From: Deltaproteobacteria bacterium
Lineage (GTDB): Bacteria; Myxococcota; Kuafuiibacteriia; Kuafuiibacteriales; Kuafuiibacteriaceae
NCBI GenBank assembly: GCA_016703535.1
Contig: JADJBV010000001.1
Location: forward strand, 5,632,001-5,696,000
Reading direction: 5' to 3'
Length of the DNA stretch: 64,000 nucleotides
Of this stretch, positions 31,357-40,029 are shown one piece after another. A model generated the notes under the pieces. The model did not search any database. It was given only the letters and a program-made list of their open reading frames with translations, and was not told the DNA's origin. Each line of letters starts with the position of its first letter. The stretch's first letter is position 1. The position numbers and the translations under genes are program-made.

Positions 31357-32913
31357 GGGGCCCTCGAGCTCCAGAAGTTGGTCCTCCAAGGCCTTCACTT
31401 GCGCTTGGGTCTCGGGCTCCTCCTTGGCCCCTCGCCACAACGAGGCCTCGCCGATGATCCGGTTCAGCGTCGGCGCCAGCTCGGGGCGGGCGTTCTTCAG
31501 CCGGCTGGCGCGGGTGACCAGCAGATCGATCCGAACTCGCAGGTTTGGTGGCGTCGGCTCGGTCTTCGCTGCGGCCCGAATGTTCCCTGGTTTGGGCCCG
31601 GCGGGGACGGAGAGCGCGGTGGGCGGTGGCCCGGGTGGGTTCGGGGCGGCGGCGGGCACTACCGGTTCCGGCCCGGGCTGGCGTTCACTCACGGTCACCG
31701 TCGGATCGTTGGGTCGAACAACCGGACGAGGAGGGACGATCACCGGCACCGACACCGCCACTTCCTCGGCGGGTCGGTTCCCCAGGGCGATCACCAGCAA
31801 CAGCGCCGCCATGAGCAACCCGGCGATCAACACGGTCGTCGGCTGAAGGGAGGCCCGCGGAGGCCGGGGCGGAGGCTCCACCTTGGCGGTGGGAGGTTCC
31901 GCGGCGCCCGACGGGGTGCCCGGCTCCACCGCGGTGACCGCCTCGGGAGCACCAAAGTTCGGCGCAGTGGGCAACTCCAGCTCGGGGGCGGCCGGGGGTG
32001 GATTGACCAACAGCTCCTGCCAGATCGGGAGCGTATGGATCTTGAGGGTCGAGCCCGCCAACACCTCGAGGAGCTGGCCCCGCAGCTCGGCCATCGAGGT
32101 GAACCGCCGCTCGACCTCGACCGCCGTGGCCCGGGCCAAGATCGAATCGAGGGGAGCCGGGAGCTCGGGCCTTAACTGGGTGGGTCGATGGCCGGGGCCG
32201 CTCAAGGTCTGGGCCATGACCACCATCGGGTCGCCCGGCGGAATGAAGCGGCGCATGGTCAAAAGCTCGAAGCAGATGACCCCCATGCTGTAGACGTCGG
32301 AGCGGAGATCGACCCGGCCCCCCCGGATCTGCTCGGGCGACATGTAGCCGGGGGTGCCCATCAAGGCGCCGGTGGCGGTGGCCCAGTCTTGGACCGTCGA
32401 CTTGCCCAAGCCGAGATCGATCACCACCAGCTCGCCCTCCAGGTCGAGCATCAGGTTCTTCGGCGCCAGATCTCGGTGGACGATGCCCAGCGGTTCGCCG
32501 GTCTGGGGATCGGCGGCCCGATGGATCGCGTCGAGGCCGCTGAGCGCGCCGGACAACAGGTTGATCGCCGCCCGCCAATCCAAAACATGGGCCCGGGCCG
32601 TCAACCGCCTCAAGATCTCCGCCAGCGACCAGCCCTCCACCAAGGCCATCACCACAAAGGGCGTTTCACCCTCGAGCCCAGCGTCGATGACCCGAACGAC
32701 GTTGGGGTGATCGATGGCCCGGGCCACCGTCGCCTCGTGGAGCAGCCGCTTTTGGGCCTGGGGCGTGTGCCCCACCTCCGGGCGCAAGGTCTTGAGCGCC
32801 AAGCGGCGCCCCGGCCACGCGGCGTTATCCGCCTCATAAACCACCCCAAATCCGCCGCCGGCGATCCAACGCGTCAGCCGATAGGCCCCAAAGGCACGAG
32901 GGAATTGATCCAA
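31339..32913 (-). CDS. Membrane-anchored Ser/Thr protein kinase
   Basis: 524 residues from TTG 32913, five bases after the stop of the sigma-54 activator. Kinase domain at about residues 8-275: Gly loop GGGFGVVYEAD, ATP-binding Lys in LALKTLRPE, catalytic loop HRDLAPKNLMLD, and GTPGYMSPEQIRGG. The metal-binding triad reads DLG (VIDLGLGKS) instead of DFG, and the catalytic loop has HRDLAPKN rather than HRDLKPEN, but the catalytic Asp, Asn and Lys remain, so activity is likely. A Pro/Ala-rich region, one membrane span (about 345-365, VLIAGLLMAALLLVIALG) and an extracytoplasmic tail follow. Partner of the FHA activator upstream. Confidence 0.85.
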   Translation of the reverse strand: MDQFPRAFGAYRLTRWIAGGGFGVVYEADNAAWPGRRLALKTLRPEVGHTPQAQKRLLHEATVARAIDHPNVVRVIDAGLEGETPFVVMALVEGWSLAEILRRLTARAHVLDWRAAINLLSGALSGLDAIHRAADPQTGEPLGIVHRDLAPKNLMLDLEGELVVIDLGLGKSTVQDWATATGALMGTPGYMSPEQIRGGRVDLRSDVYSMGVICFELLTMRRFIPPGDPMVVMAQTLSGPGHRPTQLRPELPAPLDSILARATAVEVERRFTSMAELRGQLLEVLAGSTLKIHTLPIWQELLVNPPPAAPELELPTAPNFGAPEAVTAVEPGTPSGAAEPPTAKVEPPPRPPRASLQPTTVLIAGLLMAALLLVIALGNRPAEEVAVSVPVIVPPRPVVRPNDPTVTVSERQPGPEPVVPAAAPNPPGPPPTALSVPAGPKPGNIRAAAKTEPTPPNLRVRIDLLVTRASRLKNARPELAPTLNRIIGEASLWRGAKEEPETQAQVKALEDQLLELEGPSVTGR

Positions 32914-32918
32914 CGAGT

Positions 32919-34604
32919 CTAGCCACCCTTTCGAGGGCGGGGGAGCCCGCAGCGGAACATCCACTTGGCGAAGGTCTGCCTCGAGACGCCGAGGAGTTCG
33001 GCCGCGCGTTTTTGGTTGCCGCCGGATCGCTGCAGGGCGTCGACGACCTCCTTGCGTTTGGCGGTGAGTTCGTCGGATCCGGGTGGGCTCGGCGCCGGCG
33101 CCCGAGGCACCGCCAACTTGTCCATGGGCAGGTGTCGGGCCGCGATCCCGCCCGCTTCGGCCAAAAGTACGGCCCGCTCGATGGCGTTCCGCAACTCCCG
33201 AACGTTCCCCGGCCAACGGTAGCCCTCGAGCAAGGCCTCGGCCTCGGGGAGGATCGTCGGCGCCGACAAGCCCGCCGATCGGGCGAAGCGGCGGGCGAAC
33301 CACCGGGCCATCGGCAAGATCTCTTGCACTCGATCTCGAAGCGGCGGGACCACCAAGGTGATCCCGTTGAGGCGGTAGTAGAGATCGGCCCGGAAACCTT
33401 CGGTCTCGGCCAGAGCCGGCAGATCTCGGTTGGTGGCGGCGACCACCCGGACCTCGACCGAACGAGGGCTGGTGCCGCCGACCCGCAAAAAGGACCGCTC
33501 CTCCAGCGCCCGCAGCAGCTTGGCCTGAGTGCCCGCCGCCAGTTCACCGACCTCGTCCAGGAAGATCGTTCCTTGATCGGCCAACTCCAAAAGGCCGGTC
33601 TTGGCCGACTCAGCGCCCGTAAAGGCGCCCTTTTCGTGCCCGAACAACTCGGACTCGATCAGCTGCTCACTCAAGGCGGCGCAGTTGATCCGCACGAAAG
33701 GGCCGCTGCGACGGGACCGCTCGTGGAGCGCGGCGGCGATCAGCTCCTTGCCGACGCCCGTTTCACCGAGGAGCAACACCGAAATCGGCGCCTTGGCCAC
33801 CCGATCCACCAAGCCGTAGAGTTCCCGCATCACGGGCGCTTCGACGATCACCTCGCTGGTCGTCGGATCGACCTCGTCCTCCAGGCGCGCCGTCAACCGG
33901 CCCAACAACTCCTCGGCGCTTTTGCCGTCGTCGGGGGACATGACCTGGGCCCGCTCCACAAAACACCCAGCCGCCTTGAGGGCCTCCTCCAAGGCCTTGC
34001 CGATCGCCTCCACCCGCTGCCTCGTCGCTTCGACGATCAAGATCTCGTAGTAGCCCGCCCCATACGCGGCCGCCACGTCGTTTGGTTTGAGCGCGGTCGC
34101 CAGGGCGGTGGAGATCACCTCGTCGGCCCGGTCACCTTCGATGGCCAACCGCAACACACCAAAGGGCAGCCGCGGGCCCCGGGCGTTGCGGGCACACTCG
34201 TCCTCCAGCCGGGCCTCGAAGTAGCCGTGGGTCCGCAGCCGGGGCCGAAGCGCCGACTCGGTGAAGCGGTGGAGCAACAACAACGTCGAGCCGATCTCCA
34301 GCTTCGAGTCGATCGACCACGGCACCGGCGTCGACGCGGGCAAGGGCTGACCATCGAGCCGAGTGCCGTTGGCGCTCGCCAGATCCTCGACCTCAACCTC
34401 CGCTCCCACGTGCAAACGAACGTGGAGCCGGGAGGCCTCGGGATCGGTGATCACCACGTCGGCCTCCCCTCGGCCGATGGTGAGGGTCCCGTGTTCAGGC
34501 AGTCGCAGGCTGGTGGGCCCGGTGGGGGTGAGGACCAACAACATCCGCAGCTCCGCGCCGGAAGAGCGGCCATGGCTACGGAGGGTCGAGGCGTCGGGGC
34601 CCAC
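32919..34604 (-). CDS. FHA-domain sigma-54-dependent activator
   Basis: 561 residues from GTG 34604. Residues about 35-100 form an FHA phosphothreonine-binding domain (LTIGRGEADVVI, SRLHVRL, ANGTRLDG). After a linker comes the AAA+ core with Walker A GETGVGKELIA, the sigma-54-contacting GAFTGA loop, Walker B GTIFLDEVGEL and the R-finger region YRLNGITLVVPPLRDR. A Fis-type helix-turn-helix ends the protein (SGGNQKRAAELLGVSRQTFA). The kinase encoded next probably phosphorylates a partner that this FHA domain reads, linking Ser/Thr signalling to sigma-54 promoters. Its targets are unknown; the sigma-54-like promoters of recA and comM in this window are possible but unproven. Confidence 0.9.
   Translation of the reverse strand: MGPDASTLRSHGRSSGAELRMLLVLTPTGPTSLRLPEHGTLTIGRGEADVVITDPEASRLHVRLHVGAEVEVEDLASANGTRLDGQPLPASTPVPWSIDSKLEIGSTLLLLHRFTESALRPRLRTHGYFEARLEDECARNARGPRLPFGVLRLAIEGDRADEVISTALATALKPNDVAAAYGAGYYEILIVEATRQRVEAIGKALEEALKAAGCFVERAQVMSPDDGKSAEELLGRLTARLEDEVDPTTSEVIVEAPVMRELYGLVDRVAKAPISVLLLGETGVGKELIAAALHERSRRSGPFVRINCAALSEQLIESELFGHEKGAFTGAESAKTGLLELADQGTIFLDEVGELAAGTQAKLLRALEERSFLRVGGTSPRSVEVRVVAATNRDLPALAETEGFRADLYYRLNGITLVVPPLRDRVQEILPMARWFARRFARSAGLSAPTILPEAEALLEGYRWPGNVRELRNAIERAVLLAEAGGIAARHLPMDKLAVPRAPAPSPPGSDELTAKRKEVVDALQRSGGNQKRAAELLGVSRQTFAKWMFRCGLPRPRKGG
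33314..33327 (+). repeat. GCAAG-N4-CTTGC palindrome, copy 5
   Basis: GCAAGATCTCTTGC followed by ACT, inside the FHA-activator gene. Centre ATCT does not fit NCAA, but the flank matches the other copies. Confidence 0.45.
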
Positions 34605-34660
34605 CGCCGCAAGCCTAGCCGCGGGCGCCCCAAAAAGCGAAGGTCACGGGGGCTCCCCGA

Positions 34661-35818
34661 TCAGGCCGCGCTCCAAGAGGGTTGGCCGAAGGGGTAGGTC
34701 GGTCGGCCGAACAAGTAGCCTTGAAACACCCGGCACCCAAGGACCTCGAGGGCCTGGAGCTCGACCGGCGTCTCGACCCCTTCGGCGACCAGTTGGGCGC
34801 CCGCGTCGGAGGCGTATTGGACCATGCTCTTGATCAGGCGGGGAGCAGCGACCGAAGTGGTCACGTCTCGAACCAGCGACATGTCGAGCTTGATCACCTC
34901 GGGCTCGACGATCGCCAGGCTGGAGAGCCCCGCGTAACCTTCACCGAGATCGTCGATGGCGATCCGAAAGCCGAGCCGCCTGAGTCGCCCGATCCGAACC
35001 CGAATGTCCTTGATCGCCGACAAGGCCAGGCGTTCGGTCAGCTCGAGGACCACTTGGGGAGCAAAGCGACTCAACGGCGCCTCGGGATCGTAGAGGTGTT
35101 CGTCCTGAAGCTCCGCGGGGTGGACGTTCACGAAGACACAGCCGCTCGGGTTGCCGCTCATCTCGGAGGCCACCCGATTTCGTACCCACCGGCCGACGTC
35201 GGCGACCCGGCCTAGGCGTTCGGCCGCCGCAAACACGGCCCCAGGGTGGGGGAACGTGGGCTCCCGGGTGCGGAGCAGGGCCTCGTAGCACAACAACTCT
35301 CGCCGGGGTCGATCGACGATCGGTTGATAGGCCATGGAGGCCGACGCCAAGGCCCGATCGAGCTCGGCGTTGATCACCTGAGCCACGGCCACCTCGGCCT
35401 CGTGTTCTGCCAGCACCAGCCTCGCGTCCCTCGCTTGTCGACCGTTCCGGAGCCCCGCGGCGACGGCGTTCTTGAGTTCGGTCAAACCGAAGGGCTTGCG
35501 TAGATATCGATGGGCGCCGAGCTCGACACACCGAATCGCCGACTCGACATCGGGCGCGCCCGTCATGAGGATGACGGGGAGGTCGACGTCCCTGGTGCGA
35601 ATCGCCTGCAAGAGCTCGATACCGCCGCCTCCGGACATGTTGATGTCGCTGATGATCAGATCCACGGGAGCACTGTCGATGATGGCGACCGCCTCTTCGC
35701 CCGAAAAAGCGGTGGTGACCGTGTGCCCCTGACGCGTCAACGCGCTGCGAATGACCTCCAGGATCGGGAGTTCGTCATCCACGGCAAGAATCGTCGAGTG
35801 AGGGAGCACTTCTTCCAT
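34661..35818 (-). CDS. Response regulator with EAL (c-di-GMP phosphodiesterase) domain
   Basis: 385 residues. An N-terminal receiver domain (about 8-122) has the acidic pair in LAVDDEL, the phosphoacceptor Asp in IISDINMSGGGG near residue 56, the Thr/Ser of LMTGA and the Lys of LRKPFG. An EAL domain (about 145-375) keeps the catalytic motifs: CYEALLRT, NVHPAEL, ELTER, AIDDLGEGYAGL, IKLDMS, EGVET and QGYLFG, so it should cleave c-di-GMP. Part of a signalling cluster with the FHA activator and kinase; 170 bases separate it from MetAP upstream, where a palindrome may govern its promoter. Confidence 0.9.
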   Translation of the reverse strand: MEEVLPHSTILAVDDELPILEVIRSALTRQGHTVTTAFSGEEAVAIIDSAPVDLIISDINMSGGGGIELLQAIRTRDVDLPVILMTGAPDVESAIRCVELGAHRYLRKPFGLTELKNAVAAGLRNGRQARDARLVLAEHEAEVAVAQVINAELDRALASASMAYQPIVDRPRRELLCYEALLRTREPTFPHPGAVFAAAERLGRVADVGRWVRNRVASEMSGNPSGCVFVNVHPAELQDEHLYDPEAPLSRFAPQVVLELTERLALSAIKDIRVRIGRLRRLGFRIAIDDLGEGYAGLSSLAIVEPEVIKLDMSLVRDVTTSVAAPRLIKSMVQYASDAGAQLVAEGVETPVELQALEVLGCRVFQGYLFGRPTYPFGQPSWSAA

Positions 35819-35961
35819 CTGCGATCCAGTCCAGTCGGACCCCGCCGGCCGAGGCCACCTTCAGGCCCCCCGTGGGAAGCCCGCGGGTCTCGAGGTTATC
35901 TTCGGGCGGTTCGCGGACGAATCAATACTGCGCGAATGGCCAGCCGTCGGGGCATCTCAAC

Positions 35962-35982
35962 TTTGCGCAACTATTGCGCAAA
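35962..35982. promoter_or_regulatory. Perfect 21-bp inverted repeat upstream of the REC-EAL gene
   Basis: TTTGCGCAA-CTA-TTGCGCAAA, 9-bp arms and 3-base spacer, with no T-run to make a terminator. A related segment (35926-35944, ATACTGCGCGAATGGCCAG) is a near-direct repeat of the right arm with its flank (CTATTGCGCAAATGGCCCT), 42-45 bases away. Located between the MetAP stop and the REC-EAL start, it is most simply an operator for the REC-EAL gene. Confidence 0.55.
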
Positions 35983-35988
35983 TGGCCC

Positions 35989-36786
35989 TCAGTCCAGGTA
36001 TTTCCAGTCGGTGAGGATCTCGTAGGCGTCGTCGGTGACCAAGATCGTGTGTTCGAACTGGGCGCTGAGCTTCTTGTCGGCGGTCCGGACCGTCCAGCGA
36101 TCGATCGGATCGAGGATGGTCTCGTGGGTACCCAGGTTGATCATGGGCTCCACGGTGAAGGTCATGCCGGCTTGGATGCGAGGATTTTTGCCGCTGGAGC
36201 GGAAGTGGGGGATCTGGGGCTCTTCGTGGAAAAAGCGGCCGATGCCGTGGCCCACGTATTCGCGGACGACGCCGTAGCCGAACTGCTCGGCGTAGTCTTG
36301 GATGGCGCTGCCGATGTCGCGGATGCGGCCGCCGGGGCGGATGGTGCGGATGCCGCGGTGCAGGCACTCCCAGGTGGTCTCGACCAGCTGTTTGGTCTCG
36401 GGCGCAACCTGGCCGACCAAAAAGGTGCGGGAGGTGTCGCCGTGGAAGCCGTCCAAGATGGTGGTCACGTCGATGTTGACGATGTCGCCTTCTTTGAGGA
36501 CGTCCTTTTTGGACGGGATGCCGTGGCAGACGACCTCGTTGATCGAGGTGCAGACCGACTTGGGGAAGGGCGGGACCCCCCGGCCCGGATCGGCGCCGTA
36601 GTTGAGGGGCGCTGGGATGGCGCCGGCCTCGATGGTGTAGGTGTGGACCGCCTCGTTGATCTCTTCGGTGGTGATGCCGGGCTTCACGAGTTCGCCGGCC
36701 ATCCGGAGGGTCCGAGCCGCCAGGCGGCAGGCGGCGCGCATGCCGTCGACCTCCCCCGGGCTCTTGATGCTGATGTGGTTCCGCAT
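35989..36786 (-). CDS. map: Type I methionine aminopeptidase
   Basis: 265 residues from ATG 36786; a longer frame to 36828 adds 14 weak residues. The pita-bread fold signatures are present: CHGIPSKKDVLKEGDIVNID near residue 85, the metal-binding Asp residues of NIDVTTILDGFHGDTSRTF, GHGIGRFFHEEPQIP near 175, TVEPM near 200 and FEHTILVTD near 240, giving all five metal ligands (D, D, H, E, E). It removes the initiator methionine from nascent proteins. Alone in its transcription unit, in the same direction as the REC-EAL gene. Confidence 0.94.
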   Translation of the reverse strand: MRNHISIKSPGEVDGMRAACRLAARTLRMAGELVKPGITTEEINEAVHTYTIEAGAIPAPLNYGADPGRGVPPFPKSVCTSINEVVCHGIPSKKDVLKEGDIVNIDVTTILDGFHGDTSRTFLVGQVAPETKQLVETTWECLHRGIRTIRPGGRIRDIGSAIQDYAEQFGYGVVREYVGHGIGRFFHEEPQIPHFRSSGKNPRIQAGMTFTVEPMINLGTHETILDPIDRWTVRTADKKLSAQFEHTILVTDDAYEILTDWKYLD

Positions 36787-36832
36787 GGCCTGGCCCCCAT
36801 GGTGATCCGGGTGGCTGGGGATTTTCAACCGT

Positions 36833-38176
36833 TTACAGCCGGCCTTCGGCCCGGAGGCGCAGGTACGCGGAGATCGCCCGAGCCGTGACCGCCTCCGGCA
36901 AGGTGTCCAAGGCCTCCACCCCCTGGGCCTTCAGGCCCTCGAGCAAGACCGCCCTGGACTCCGCCAGGCTCAAGGCCGCGAGGCCCCGCTGGGCGTCCAG
37001 GGCCGACCGCACCTCGGCCCGCTGGGCGAGGTCCAGGTAGGGGTCCCGGAGGGCCGCAAACACCACCCGGTGGCGCCGGGCCAACACCGAGATCACCTCC
37101 CCCACCGGCGCAGAGGCCTCGGCGTCGACCACGTCGCTGAAGAAGACCAAAAGGGCGCGCTTCTTTTGGCGCTGCCGAAGTTCGCCCAAGGCCCAGGGAT
37201 AACTGGCGTCGTGGCCGCTGGGCTCGAGCTGGTGCAAGGCCTCGAGGAGGCGCCCGAGTTGGGCCCGATCCCGCTCGGGCCGAAGGTGGGCCAAGACCCG
37301 ATCGTCGAAGGCAAAAAGCCCCACCCGGTCGCCGTTCCGGAGCGCCACCGCCGAAAGGCGCAAGGCCGCTTGGATCGCCCGATCCAACTTGGTGCGGTGG
37401 ACCTGATCCCGATCGAGCTCCTCAACCGTGCCCATCAGGCGCCCGGTGTCGAGGCACAAGAGGATCTCGTGGTTGCGTTCGACCTCGTAGTTGCGGGCGA
37501 TCGGCCGACCGCGCCGGGCCGTGGCTCGCCAGTCGATCCGCCGTTGATCGTCCTCGGGCACCGCGTCCCGCAGCGACTCGAACTCGGTGCCTTCGGCCCG
37601 CTGCCGCACCCGCTTCAGGCCCAGCTCCTGAATGAGCAGATTGGGATCCAGGGCGCCGTGGTCGATCGGTCCGAGATCCGGATAAACGTGCACCACTTGG
37701 GTGCCCGACGGCCAAAGGACCAGGTGGGTCTGGGCCAAGCCGAGGGGCCCCTTGAACCACAAATTGACCGGGCCAAAGGGGTGCAGGCCACGGCGCCGGG
37801 GCCGCACGCCGTAAGACACCTGGTTCCAGGCGCCGGCCCGCAACACCACGGGCAAGGCCAACTCCAACCGCTCGGGCCCTAGGAGCAAGGGTGGGGGTTC
37901 ATCGATCAGCTCGGCCTCCCCCGCCACCTGGGATCGCAAGACAACTTGCACTTCGACCGGGACCCCGTGAGACAGGCGGGGCTCCAAGCGACGCTCGACC
38001 TCCAGGTCCGCGGCCCGGGGCAGGCCCCGGCGATCGACCCAAAAAGCCGCGACGAGGAGGAGATCCAGGCCCACCGCCGCCCAAAGCCACGGCGCCTGGG
38101 CCAGGCCCAACACCGCAAAAAAGCCGCCTACGGCCAAGAGCCGAACCAGGCGACGAGTCGGCCGGGGCCAAACCAC
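36833..38176 (-). CDS. DUF58 domain protein (VWA-like)
   Basis: 447 residues from GTG 38176. Two N-terminal hydrophobic spans (about 7-50) precede a beta-rich domain, then the DUF58 core with RRGLHPFGPVNLW near residue 145, EFESLRDAVPEDDQRRIDWRA near 215 and a VWA-like MIDAS remnant ILLCLDTGRLM near 250. DUF58 proteins usually sit directly next to a MoxR ATPase; here the MoxR gene is 1.8 kb away with an opposite-strand gene between. Probable envelope or chaperone role. Confidence 0.85.
   Translation of the reverse strand: MVWPRPTRRLVRLLAVGGFFAVLGLAQAPWLWAAVGLDLLLVAAFWVDRRGLPRAADLEVERRLEPRLSHGVPVEVQVVLRSQVAGEAELIDEPPPLLLGPERLELALPVVLRAGAWNQVSYGVRPRRRGLHPFGPVNLWFKGPLGLAQTHLVLWPSGTQVVHVYPDLGPIDHGALDPNLLIQELGLKRVRQRAEGTEFESLRDAVPEDDQRRIDWRATARRGRPIARNYEVERNHEILLCLDTGRLMGTVEELDRDQVHRTKLDRAIQAALRLSAVALRNGDRVGLFAFDDRVLAHLRPERDRAQLGRLLEALHQLEPSGHDASYPWALGELRQRQKKRALLVFFSDVVDAEASAPVGEVISVLARRHRVVFAALRDPYLDLAQRAEVRSALDAQRGLAALSLAESRAVLLEGLKAQGVEALDTLPEAVTARAISAYLRLRAEGRL
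37936..37949 (+). repeat. GCAAG-N4-CTTGC palindrome, copy 6
   Basis: GCAAGACAACTTGC followed by ACT in the DUF58 gene; on the minus strand it encodes VQVVL. Identical in its 14 bases to copies 4 and 9. Confidence 0.6.
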
Positions 38177-38247
38177 GACCGGACTGCTACCAGAAGTTGG
38201 GGCCCAAGGAGATAGGCGGCCTCCCGAGGCCCTGCTAGAGTGCCCCC

Positions 38248-40014
38248 GTGGCCCGGGAGCCCGATCCCAAACGGCTTCGCCCGAAGGTCTATGAAGAGAC
38301 CCTGCAGGTGCGGGTGCGCGGCAAGAACCCGCTGATCGAACGCAAGAAGAGCGGTCACCGGGCGGACAGCCACACCGCCGGCGGAGAGTTGGCCCCACCA
38401 CCCGCCCCTTCGGCCCAAGTCCAGGCCGAGGCCCCGGCCGAACCCAGCGAACAACAGGCCTCGATCTACGAGTCGCTGGAGAACACCGATCGGACCGAAG
38501 AGCTGGAGGTCGCGGGGCAAGAGCTGCTGGAGGCCTTGACCGATCGCCCTTCTTCGCCGACCCCGGCCCAGCTCTACATCGAAGAAGAAGAGACGGTGTT
38601 GGCCAGCGAGGCGCCCAAAGCGGCCGGCCGCTGGTTGGAGGAAGGGGCCCAAGAGATCCGACTGCGCCGGGGTGAAGCCAAAAACGCCAAGTCGGCGCCG
38701 CCGCGGGGCTCGGCTCAGGTGGCGGTCGTGCCTCGGGGACGATTGGTCGGCTCGGGCACCGACGCCGCCAGCGCCGAGGTCCACCGGCAGATGATCGACC
38801 TGAAGGAGAAGGCCCTCCCCAACGTCGACTCGCCGGCCTTGCGGATGGTCCGAAGTGAACTCAACCAGGCCCAGCTCACCGTTTTGGATCGGGTGCTGAA
38901 GGGTGAGCTGGACAAAAAGGGGATCGACCCTTCCCTTTCGCCGAAGCGGGCCATGGAGCACCTGATCCATGATCGGGCCTACGCCGAGTTGCCCGCCCGT
39001 GAACAAGCCGCGGTGTTGCGAGCCCTGGTGCCCGATCCCCGGGACGTCACCACCGCCAAAGCGGCGATCGCGCTCCTCAAGACCGGGGTGTTGAAGAGGC
39101 TGCGGGTCATCGACCGGGAGCGCCTGTGGTCGATCTTCGAGGTCATCGGCCCGGACCTGCGGGCCCGTTTGGCCCAGGTGGCGGCCCGGCAGATCCGCGG
39201 CAAGTCGGTGTTGGAGGATCGGGATCCTTCGGACGTCGGACTCCTCGAGCACCTGGCGGCGATGGTGGAGCCCAACGACTATCCTCGGGCCCTCGAAGAG
39301 CGGGGCCTGCGCCCGCGTAAGGTGTTGGCGCTGTTGATCGGCACCTTGGCCCAGCCCGAACGTTTGTCCTTCGAGGACGGCAGCGCCGGGGTGGTGGGCA
39401 TGTTGGAGTTCGCCTTGGCCGACGCCTCGCCGGCCGAGCTGGTGCGGATCTGGCGCGGCTTGACCAGCAAAGAGATGACGGTCGAGCTCGCCGGGAAAGT
39501 GCAAGTCAACTTGCAAACGCGCCTCCAACAGGAACCGAACCTGGAGATGGGCGGACGCAACACGCCGGTGCGGGTGGCCTTCGAGAGCCTGCCCGACCTG
39601 GCCCGATCTGGTGGCCGCGCCCGCCGCCCGACCTTCATCATGCCGGGCGGCCACGGCATCGACGCCGACGTCTTGTCCCGGACCCTGAGCCTGATCTACG
39701 GCGTCGGTTTTACGGTGGCCGCCGGCACCAGCAACGCCCTGCGGCACCTGGAGCGGGTCAACCAAGAGCGGGGCCGAGTGCCGCCGGTGTTCCTCAGCAT
39801 CCTTTCGGATCGAGGCGAGCGGCTTTTTATCTTCGATCGCCTCGAGGAGGCCGGCGCCCAACTGAGGGCCCCCCACGGCAAAAGCAGCAAGCGAGCCGGG
39901 GCGGTGCGGCTGGATCCACGGCGGGAGGTGGTCGATCCGGATCGGGGCCTGGAGCGCATCACCCGAGCCGATCTCGAAGCCGGCATCGGCGTCGGCTTGA
40001 TCCCTCGCCTTTGA
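38248..40014 (+). CDS. Unknown protein between DUF58 and MoxR genes
   Basis: 588 residues from GTG 38248, divergent from the DUF58 gene (71-base gap). No signal peptide or membrane span. The N-terminal 160 residues are charged and low in structure (basic start, then Glu-rich EEETVLASEAPK). The middle and C-terminal parts are helical, with segments such as QLTVLDRVLKGELDKKGIDP, YPRALEERGLRPRKVLALL and a late FIMPGGHGIDADVLSRTLSL. No family recognised. Its place inside an otherwise co-oriented MoxR cluster suggests a tie to that system. Confidence 0.6.
   Translation: MAREPDPKRLRPKVYEETLQVRVRGKNPLIERKKSGHRADSHTAGGELAPPPAPSAQVQAEAPAEPSEQQASIYESLENTDRTEELEVAGQELLEALTDRPSSPTPAQLYIEEEETVLASEAPKAAGRWLEEGAQEIRLRRGEAKNAKSAPPRGSAQVAVVPRGRLVGSGTDAASAEVHRQMIDLKEKALPNVDSPALRMVRSELNQAQLTVLDRVLKGELDKKGIDPSLSPKRAMEHLIHDRAYAELPAREQAAVLRALVPDPRDVTTAKAAIALLKTGVLKRLRVIDRERLWSIFEVIGPDLRARLAQVAARQIRGKSVLEDRDPSDVGLLEHLAAMVEPNDYPRALEERGLRPRKVLALLIGTLAQPERLSFEDGSAGVVGMLEFALADASPAELVRIWRGLTSKEMTVELAGKVQVNLQTRLQQEPNLEMGGRNTPVRVAFESLPDLARSGGRARRPTFIMPGGHGIDADVLSRTLSLIYGVGFTVAAGTSNALRHLERVNQERGRVPPVFLSILSDRGERLFIFDRLEEAGAQLRAPHGKSSKRAGAVRLDPRREVVDPDRGLERITRADLEAGIGVGLIPRL
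39501..39514 (+). repeat. GCAAG-N4-CTTGC palindrome, copy 7
   Basis: GCAAGTCAACTTGC preceded by GT and followed by AAA, inside the unknown gene at 38248; on the plus strand it encodes part of VQVNLQ. Consensus centre TCAA. Confidence 0.6.
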
Positions 40015-40029
40015 ACCCGAAGCGGACGA

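Noticed and set aside
33012..34697. A 561-codon plus-strand frame opposite the sigma-54 activator
   Set aside because: Antisense to a gene with intact AAA+, FHA and HTH motifs; the translated sequence has no recognisable domain.
38128..39876. A 582-codon minus-strand frame opposite the unknown gene at 38248
   Set aside because: No motif; atypical composition (His-, Gln-, Arg-rich), whereas the plus-strand frame has coherent helical structure and a proper start next to a divergent promoter.
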